A stretch of DNA of 64,000 nucleotides from Echiichthys vipera (Eukaryota > Chordata > Actinopteri > Perciformes > Trachinidae), in the NCBI GenBank assembly GCA_963691815.1, contig OY829655.1:31210167-31274166 (forward strand). The letters run 5' to 3'. The position numbers and the translations under genes are program-made. The notes beneath the pieces were generated by a model. The model was not told where the DNA came from, did not search any database, and was given only the letters and a program-made list of their open reading frames with translations. Of this stretch, positions 47,814 through 64,000 are shown in pieces. Numbering within the stretch: position 1 is the first letter of the stretch; every line of letters begins with the position of its first letter.

Positions 47814-48041
47814 CTGGTGCTTTCACACATAACTCTTTTAATCTTTCCTTCCTGTCCTGCACCAGGCAGTCGGCTCAGACGGACCGAGGTCCTTGAATGT
47901 TTTGTAGCACTTAGTGAAAGCCTCACAGATGTCGCTTTCACCTACCCAGAGCTTTGATATATAAATAGCATAGTATGCTGCAAGTAACGTGTAAGGGGCT
48001 TAGATCAGCCAATAACTGTGTAGATGTGTGAGGTCAATAAA
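47814..48041 (+). terminator. ccdc80: ccdc80 3' UTR with proximal polyadenylation signal
   Basis: A canonical AATAAA is at 48036-48041, about 225 bases after the stop. Further AATAAA hexamers near 48755-48775 and 50845-50855 could extend the 3' UTR, in which case the 16-bp minisatellite at 48.2-48.6 kb would be transcribed. Confidence 0.6.
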
Positions 48042-48173
48042 GGTCGGTGAAGATTTTGAGCTTGTCAGACGATTTTTACAAATAATTAAGAAATAACAAA
48101 AACGGACTTTCATGAAGCTTTTGGGGAAAACAGACACGAAGAAGCTACAGCTACAAACCAAAGCAAGAGACAA

Positions 48174-48617
48174 GAGCACACGGAGACAAGGGAACACGGA
48201 GACAAGGGAACACGGAGACAAGGGAACGCGGAGACAAGGGCACACGGAGACGAGGGAACACAGAGACAAGGGAACACAGAGACAAGGGAACACAGAGAAG
48301 AGGGAACACGGAGACAAGGGCACACGGAGACAAGGGAACACAGAGAAGAGGGAACACGGAGACAAGGGCACACGGAGACAAGGGAACACCGAGACAAGGG
48401 AACACGGAGACAAGGGCACACGGAGACAAGGGAACACAGAGAAGAGGGAACACCGAGACAAGGGAACACAGAGACAAGGGAACACAGAGACAAGGGAACA
48501 CAGAGACAAGGGAACACAGAGACAAGGGAACACCGAGACGAGGGAACACCGAGACGAGGGAACACCGAGACGAGGGAACACAGAGACAAGGGAACACCGA
48601 GACAAGGGAACACCGAG
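48174..48617 (+). repeat. 16-bp minisatellite, about 28 copies, downstream of ccdc80
   Basis: The unit is ACACGGAGACAAGGGA, with AGAAGAGG and GAGACGAG variants. It lies 130 bases past the proximal polyadenylation signal. Confidence 0.95.
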
Positions 48618-49029
48618 ACCTCTGTCCAGACGAACGTAGGTGTTTTCGAAATACAAACTTTGACTGCGGCTCAACACCGACGTTATTCGCCATCTTGGCC
48701 CGTCCCCAACAAAAACAACAACCTTCTTTAACACCACATCCGGTCCCTTCACAATAAAGGTCCCTTCACAATAAAGGTTATCTTTCCCATACAGGTTGAC
48801 ATTTGTCTAACTGAATATATTAAAACAGTGCAACAGTAAGTCAACACTTTAGACGTGAGCAGCTGACGGAGAGTCTGATTCTAAGTTGCTGTTATGGACG
48901 ACCTCGCCAAAACACTGCTGCTCAGTAATATCTTTGTGTGTCTCATCTCTCTACGTCGTCCTCAGACGAGCCGACCATCGTCGTCTCCAGTCATCTCGGT
49001 TCTCCGTACATCTGGCCAGCTCATCTGTG

Positions 49030-49640
49030 CTCTCTGCACTAGCGTCTTTCTTTAGTACGCCCACAAAAGTCGGGGTGGGGCGTCCTCTTGATCAAAGCCC
49101 ATGTGTTGGTTCTGGGAGATCTTGGTGTCTCCTCGCTCCTATCTTTGGTAACGCCCCGTACAGACACTTGTTGGTGATATGTTCGTCCTGCTTGATGTTC
49201 TGCACTGCACGCAACATTCTGGTGTAGCATCCATCCAGGGATTTCTGTAGGGCTCGTGTGAGTGTCCAGCATTCACAGCCGTAGAGGAGAACGGACTCCA
49301 CGGTCGCAGAGAAGAAGCTGATCTCGATGTCCAGGGGGAGGTTGGATTTCCACACACTGGTCGTGCCATTAAGAGCTCTCCAGGCGACGCTTTCCTCACT
49401 TTAGCTTCCTGTTCTGTGGAGCCGACCCATGCGCCCAAGTACTTAAAGTCACCCACCTCCCTCAGCGCAGTACCCTCCAATGTTGTTAGGGGCAGATGTT
49501 CTTTGGGGATGTTGTAGGTCATGACCTCGGTCTCCTTTGCATTTAGCCTGAGGCCAACGTCAGCACACTCCAGCTCCACTCTGGTTAGGAGGTCATGCAG
49601 CTACTCAACCACATCCAGCAACAGAGACGTCAGCGTCATC
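49030..49640 (-). mobile_element. Non-LTR retrotransposon reverse-transcriptase C-terminal fragment
   Basis: The - strand reads LECADVGLRLNAKETEVMTY, then DFKYLGAWVGSTEQEAKVRK, and in another frame ATVESVLLYGCECWTLTRAL and SLDGCYTRMLRAVQNIKQDE. These phrases are typical of fish non-LTR reverse transcriptases. A frame shift near 49370 and stops show it is dead. Confidence 0.8.
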
Positions 49641-50121
49641 TATTCATTGATTGGGTGAAATGGACTTCCTGTTAGGAGTGCTGTCTCCACCTGCTGCTTT
49701 GGCATGTGCATGACATTGTTTGAGGCGGATTTTGCGGTTTAATGTAGATCACACTGGTGGTGTGGACGTACCGGGGGCCATAAAAGTTCAATTTAAAAAC
49801 CCCCGTGTTCATGTGGACGACGCCTGAGAAACAAGGAAAACACATCTTAAAACCCCCCCCGACGTTTGTGTGCATGCACGTTTCTGAATGTGTGAATTTG
49901 TAATAGAGTTTTGCAGCTGTGGAGATATTTTGTGCACGTGTAAAAGCGTTTTATGCACGGCTATAATTTGCACAGGGTCAAACACAGAGAGAGGAAACGT
50001 GCGCGCCCATCTGTCAGACTTTGTGAAACCTCACTGCTCCTCACAGATTTGAGTTACATGTGCACATAATATCTCTACAGCTGCAAAACTTTATAACAAA
50101 TTGACACATACACACATATAA

Positions 50122-50460
50122 GTGGTGTGGTGGTTAGCACTGTCGCCTCACAGTGAGAGGGCTCCTGGTTTGAATCCCTGCTGGGGCCCTTCTGTGTGGA
50201 GTTTGCATGTTGTCCCCGTGTCTGCGTGGGTTTTCTCCGGGTTCTCCGGTTTCCTCCCACAGTCCAAAGACGTGCAGGTGTTGGGTTCATTGATGACTCT
50301 AAATCACCCGTAGGTGTGAATGGTTGTCTGTCTCTGTTCGTCTCTATGTGCCCTGTGATAGACTGGCGTCCTGTCCAGGGTGGACCCCGTCTCCCGCCCG
50401 ATGTCAACTGGGACCCCCCCCCCCCCACAGGGACAAGAGGCTGAAGATTATTGAATGAAT
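50122..50460 (-). mobile_element. L2-like non-LTR 3' end, copy 4
   Basis: Inverted relative to 19912-20275. Ends in the GAATGAATGAA short-tandem tail. Confidence 0.65.
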
Positions 50461-50959
50461 GAACACACACAAGTGCAGGAACTATTTGTCACAAGCTCCA
50501 AATCTCACCCGGCCTTAACTGACCTCGCAGAGACGAGCCACGAGGTTCAGGGACCTGTTGTAGTTTTTGTTTTAGGGATTTCAAACAGAGTGTTTTGCAC
50601 TTCATCCTCTTTATCCTGTCTCCTTCACCTTCCAGGTCAAACTTTACACTTCCATGTTATCTGCACCGACCTTTGATGTTGTAGATAACGGGCTAAAATA
50701 AGACATATGTGTATTTATTGGACATCTGTTGCATCTGAGGTGCAGCAGCGATGGTTTTATGAAAAGAAGCTGTCACATTTTTTCTCTTTTGTAAAGTTTC
50801 TGTTGCGATATAATGTTCTTATTTATACTCGACTGTGCTAAAAGACAAATAAACATGTGTTTACTACCCGTGATGCTCTTTGTGTTGCTGTGCAGAGTTA
50901 ATACACCTGAGCTGCAGAGCTTCAGTGGAAACTGCTGCACCGTAAGAATCTTTAGTGCA

Positions 50960-51350
<391 letters not shown>

Positions 51351-51384
51351 AACCATTTAAAAAGAACCAACAACCCTATCATGT

Positions 51385-51575
51385 AATTAATGGATGTCAG
51401 AGCGAGGGGGCTGCCAATGGATCAGCGCCCCGAGCAGTTGGGGGTTCGGTGCCTTGCTCAACAGCACTTCGGCAGTGCCCAGGAGATGAACTGGCACGTC
51501 TCCAGCCACCAGTCCACGCTCCAATCATGGTCCACACAGGGGTTCGAACCTGCGTCCCAGCAGCCATTTAAAATG
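51385..51575 (-). mobile_element. tRNA-derived SINE type 1, second tandem copy without CA tail
   Basis: Starts TTAATGGATGTCAGAGCGAG and runs to GGGGTTCGAACCTGCG. It sits 35 bases from the previous copy in the same orientation. Confidence 0.75.
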
Positions 51576-52008
51576 AACCGACAACCCTGTCATAGATTTA
51601 CCTTAAGAGTTTTTTTTGTCTTTTTTAGAGGGGGCAAGATGTTCAGGGGGCAGGAGGTGAACAGTAAACGCCACAGAGAGGCGGCGTTCACCATCTAAAA
51701 GCTGGAAACATGAAGAGCATTTTGAGGTGCAGATCACTGTCTCACCTGTTTGTAGTCATAGATCATAAATAAATAAATTAAATACATTTTAAAAGCTTAT
51801 CACATAAAGATTTAAATATATTCTCACTCATGATGCAGCAGCCGTTTCTGGGTTCATACCATTTGTTGCACAGATTCAGACTTTTTAAACGTCACAACAG
51901 CTGATTTAAGACGACGACGTCATCACACATGAAGACAACCGGGCTCATTGAGTCCACAAGAGTCTCATGTTTACACTCAGACCCAGTTTATGACCTTCAA
52001 CTGTTCAT

Positions 52009-53464
52009 GGACCCAGAGAACCCGTTTACATCCATCTGGACCCAGAGAACCCGTTTACATTCATCTGGACCCAGAGAACCTGTTTACATTCATCTGGACC
52101 CAGAGAACCTGTTTACATTCATCTGGACCCAGAGAACCTGTTTACATTCACACATCTGGACCCAGAGAACCCGTTTACATTCATCTGGACCCAGAGAACC
52201 CGTTTACATCCATCTGGACCCAGAGAACCCGTTTACATTCATCTGGACCCAGAGAACCTGTTTACATCCATCTGGACCCAGAGAACCTGTTTACATCCAC
52301 ACATCTGGACCCAGAGAACCTGTTTACATTCATCTGGACCCAGAGAACCCGTTTACATTCATCTGGACCCAGGGAACCTGTTTACATCCATCTGGACCCA
52401 GAGAACCTGTTTACATCCATCTGGACCCAGAGAACCCGTTTACATTCATCTGGACCCAGAGAACCCGTTTACATTCATCTGGACCCAGGGAACCTGTTTA
52501 CATCCATCTGGACCCAGAGAACCCGTTTACATTCATCTGGACCCAGAGAACCTGTTTACATCCATCTGGACCCAGAGAACCCGTTTACATTCATCTGGAC
52601 CCAGAGAACCTGTTTACATTCATCTGGACCCAGAGAACCCGTTTACATTCATCTGGACCCAGAGAACCCGTTTACATTCATCTGGACCCAGAGAACCCGT
52701 TTACATTCATCTGGACCCAGAGAACCCGTTTACATTCATCTGGACCCAGAGAACCCGTTTACATTCATCTGGACCCAGAGAACCTGTTTATATTCATTTG
52801 GACCCAGAGAACCCGTTTACATTCACACATCTGGACCCAGAGAACCTGTTTACATTCATCTGGACCCAGAGAACCTGTTTACATTCATCTGGACCCAGAG
52901 AGCCCGTTTACATTCATCTGGACCCAGAGAACCTGTTTACATTCATCTGGACCCAGAGAACCTGTTTACATTCATCTGGACCCAGAGAGCCCGTTTACAT
53001 TCATCTGGACCCAGAGAACCTGTTTACATTCATCTGGACCCAGAGAACCCGTTTACATTCATCTGGACCCAGAGAACCCGTTTACATTCATCTGGACCCA
53101 GAGAACCTGTTTAAATTCACACATCTGGACCCAGAGAACCTGTTTACATTCATCTGGACCCACAGAACCTGTTTACATTCATCTGGACCCAGAGAACCTG
53201 TTTACATTCATCTGGACCCAGAGAACCTGTTTACCTTCATCTGGACCCAGAGAACCTGTTTACATCCACACATCTGGACCCAGAGAACCTGTTTACATCC
53301 ACACATCTGGACCCAGAGAACCTGTTTACATTCATCTGGACCCAGAGAACCTGTTTACATCCATCTGGACCCAGAGAACCTGTTTACATTCATCTGGACC
53401 CAGAGAACCCGTTTACATCCACACATCTGGACCCAGAGAACCTGTTTACATCCACACATCTGGA
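52009..53464 (+). repeat. 29-bp minisatellite, about 50 copies, 1.46 kb
   Basis: The unit is CATCTGGACCCAGAGAACCC or ...CCTG, followed by TTTACATT or TTTACATCC. A 4-base CACA insertion gives 33-bp units at about nine or ten positions. It lies between the 3' ends of ccdc80 and slc35a5. Confidence 0.97.
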
Positions 53465-53674
53465 GGTCAACCGACCCCTTTGGAACCGCACAGGACAGTT
53501 TTTCCCTCTCCAACATGGATCCTAACTTTGGAGCTGTATTGAACCTCGTTATTGACGAGCTAACGTCTTATATTTGGTACCAACAGATTCCTCAGACCTT
53601 CCACTATCTGGTTTCACGTGATACAGCCTCTTAAAGATGGAACGGGTTCAGATTTAAAGCACTTTCACTTGCAG

Positions 53675-54327
53675 TTTATTCCTGAACAACCAGCATTCAT
53701 ATGTGTTCAAACGTCAGGCCACAAGAAGAACCTTAAAAGAAACATATTTCACAGTACATCAAGTCTCCACCATGGCACAGAACATGGAATCACTAAAAGG
53801 CCAAGTAAGTTAAAACCAAGAGCCACTTTGTTGTGCTTTCAGAAATTCAGACGTACTGAGGGATTCTGTAAATGCTCGTGGTTCTGGTTCTGGTTTGTGT
53901 TGAAGATACGCACAGAATGAGCTCCTGTACAGCGTCATGGAAACACCAGTCCTGCTGTGCGTGTACAATCCCGCTCCGTGTCGTTGTGAAGCTGTAGTTT
54001 GTGACTTTGTACTGGACTGTGGTGCTTCAGTTCATTCACAACAGTACAAAGCCGAATATACAATCATAGGACTGTGTCCGCTGGTCGTGACGCTCCTCAA
54101 ACAGCTGCACGAACATCAGGAATCATCAAGAAAGAAGCTGAACCCTTAAGAAATCCCAAAATGACAAATATAGTGATGACAGGCACGTTTCAAATATACA
54201 CACGACGAACTGAGTCCGTCCCCGTTTACCCGCCGACAGTCACGTAAATGCTTTGACGGAGTCTGCGTTCAGTTCACGTCTCTACTGCGGCTTAATGTGA
54301 GCAGCACGTGCGTGTGGTAGACACGCA
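53675..54327 (-). terminator. slc35a5: slc35a5 3' UTR with polyadenylation signal
   Basis: Downstream of the TAG stop (54328-54330), the first AATAAA I noticed on the - strand is at 53680-53675, giving a 3' UTR of about 650 bases. The 29-bp tandem array starts about 200 bases further on. Confidence 0.55.
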
Positions 54328-61751
<7,424 letters not shown>

Positions 61752-61799
61752 GGCTCCTGCAGGACTGGAACGGGATGCAGTCAAACCTGATGCAACACA

Positions 61800-62295
<496 letters not shown>

Positions 62296-62730
62296 GAGTT
62301 TCAGTTTCAGTATCTGTCACAAAAGAAACAATCAGGAATGTAAATATGTTGATCCGTGTTGCATCCGGTTAAACTTCGTGTTAGAGGATAAAAGGATAAT
62401 TTAAAGAAACATATAAATCTGTTTCATGGGACAGGAGATTATATTAAAGTGTGTATGACTGAGTTTGTGCTCATTCACATCTATAAAAGTATAGATATTA
62501 TAATGGTGTATATATTAATAGTGTATACCTGTACTATAGGTCATCTTACTTCCTGTGTATCCTGTTTTTATTTAATACGCTCATCAAAACAAACAATAAC
62601 CACCAAACAACACAATGTGTTATTAATTGTGTTAAAATAAATAAATGACAGTCTGGTTAAATGTGAGGACCCTGGTGTTTGTCAGACCCTCTTCTTCCCT
62701 GCACCTAAATATTATAGTGTCTATATTGTT

Positions 62731-63240
62731 CCTGTTGTATTTCCCTGTGTTTATATTGTTCCTGTTATATTTCCCTGTGTTTATATTGTTCCTGTTGTAT
62801 TTCCCTGTGTTTATATTGTTCCTGTTATATTTCCCTGTGTTTATATTGTTCCTGTTGTATTTCCCTGTGTTTATATTGTTCCTGTTGTATTTCCCTGTGT
62901 TTATATTGTTCCTGTTGTATTTCCCTGTGTTTATATTGTTCCTGTTGTATTTCCCTGTGTTTATATTGTTCCTGTTGTATTTCCCTGTGTTTATATTGTT
63001 CCTGTTGTATTTCCCTGTGTTTATATTGTTCCTGTTATATTTCCCTGTGTTTATATTGTTCCTGTTATATTTCCCTGTGTTTATATTGTTCCTGTTGTAT
63101 TTCCCTGTGTTTATATTGTTCCTGTTATATTTCCCTGTGTTTATATTGTTCCTGTTGTATTTCCCTGTGTTTATATTGTTCCTGTTATATTTCCCTGTGT
63201 TTATATTGTTCCTGTTATATTTCCCTGTGTTTATATTGTT
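62731..63240 (+). repeat. 30-bp minisatellite, 17 units, in slc35a5 intron 1
   Basis: The unit is CCTGTTGTATTTCCCTGTGT followed by TTATATTGTT. The only frequent change is TTGTAT versus TTATAT. The sequence is open on both strands because 30 is a multiple of three. Confidence 0.97.
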
Positions 63241-63691
63241 CATATTTATATAATTGACTGTTTCTAACTGATGCTTCTTCGCTGTTTGCTTCCACTTTGC
63301 TGAACAGAAAATGTTCCTTTTGTGGGACTAATACATCTATAATATCTGAAATAATGCTGCTTTTCTTTGGACTGTTGCTCCAAAACAAACTCTCCACAGC
63401 AGAAATATCAGACACTTTAAAGCATTTCCTGACATTTACAAACTAAAGGAAGAATAATAAACAATAATAAAGCAGGTCTGACTGAACCAGAGTCCGTGTT
63501 CAGTCACAAACGTGAGTTTTTCTGCTGTATTTTCTGCTGGATGTGAACCAAAGCGACACATCTGCAGCTTCACCTCCGTGTTTCTGTGAACACAGGTGCT
63601 GACGCGTCTTAGTGACGTCATTGTGACGTGTATTTGATGAGGACGAAGTGAAAACGAAGTGAAAAACGCAACAAATGTCTGCGGGACTTAC

Positions 63692-63830
63692 TTGTTATTG
63701 TTGTTATTGTTGTTCTTCTTCTTCTTTCTCCCGACACATAACAGCTGCAGCTGCATTGCTCTTCCGGGTTGATCGGCGCAGGCGCACTGGCACTGGCACT
63801 GGTGGTGACGCGTTGACGTCATCGTCCACG
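63692..63830 (-). promoter_or_regulatory. slc35a5: slc35a5 non-coding first exon and core promoter
   Basis: On the - strand a good donor (AACAA|GTAAGT) ends an exon at 63692. The first coding exon begins at an acceptor near 61786, so this would be a non-coding first exon. Housekeeping-type motifs lie just upstream: an ETS site (ACCCGGAAG) at 63761-63769, a GCGCAGGCGC NRF1-like run near 63776-63785 and a palindromic CRE TGACGTCA at 63814-63821. A second TGACGTCA lies at 63613-63620 inside the intron. The motifs are seen directly; promoter function is inferred from position. Confidence 0.6.
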
Positions 63831-63849
63831 CACGGCACGGCACGTCCGT

Positions 63850-64000
63850 GTGAGCCCCGGAATCTGAATTTCAGAAGCTATATCCCAATTATAATTAATA
63901 AAACAGTGTTTATAAAGCTGATATATTCTTTTTAAAGTAGATGTGATTGTAAAGCCTGACATCCATTTATTATGTTTTATGTTTATTTATTTAATTTGTA
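63850..64000. other. Upstream of slc35a5, AT-rich, nothing recognised
   Basis: No motif or frame beyond AT-rich sequence at the window edge. Confidence 0.5.

Noticed and set aside
48000..48752. 250-codon - strand frame rich in CSLVSVFPCL
   Set aside because: Translation of the 16-bp minisatellite.
51929..53634. Very long + strand open frames (537, 388 and 278 codons)
   Set aside because: They lie wholly in the 29-bp minisatellite, three frames are open at once, and there is no gene context.
62632..63253. Hydrophobic 202-codon frame resembling a membrane protein
   Set aside because: Intronic 30-bp tandem repeat, equally open on the other strand.

Overview
This window is vertebrate nuclear DNA, almost certainly from a ray-finned (teleost) fish. 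The evidence is two multi-exon, intron-rich genes with GT-AG splice sites, no prokaryotic-style gene packing, and a dense load of CA microsatellites, minisatellites, tRNA-derived SINEs, non-LTR retrotransposon 3' ends and TIR elements of teleost type. All gene models were read by eye from the sequence: reading phase was followed across every splice junction, but no transcript or database search was run.

Two genes are well supported. On the + strand, 31475-47813 is a ten-exon ccdc80 gene (883 codons plus stop). It encodes a secreted matrix protein with three P-DUDES domains, a Thr-rich/Lys-rich linker and a Gly-Tyr-His tail. On the - strand, 61751-54328 is slc35a5 (nine coding exons, 427 codons), a nucleotide-sugar-transporter-family membrane protein. 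A non-coding first exon and CRE/ETS/NRF1-type promoter lie near 63.6-63.8 kb. The genes are convergent. As I recall human 3q13.2, CCDC80 and SLC35A5 are also convergent neighbours there, which supports both calls. They share no known pathway; the link is conserved position.

Layout. 0-4.7 kb: interspersed repeats. 4.7-7.1 kb: exon-like segments on the - strand, possibly the 3' end of an unidentified gene. 7.2-7.8 kb: a decayed Gypsy-type retrotransposon. 8.1-13.7 kb: a decayed, internally repeated - strand element. 13.7-15.8 kb: a duplicated cassette region with a 29-bp array. 16-31 kb: mostly intergenic DNA with minisatellites (15, 57, 10 and 47 bp), GT/CA/CT tracts and several transposon families. 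31.4-47.9 kb: ccdc80. 48-53.5 kb: inter-gene interval with 16-bp and 29-bp arrays. 53.7-63.8 kb: slc35a5, with one intron almost entirely made of a 44-bp tandem repeat.

The most repeated mobile feature is a roughly 0.6-kb PIF/Harbinger-like MITE. There are six full or nearly full copies and two fragments. Several have exact TAA or TTA target-site duplications, and four copies keep an identical 76-codon reading frame that starts like a Myb/SANT domain. I found no tRNA or rRNA gene and no CRISPR array.
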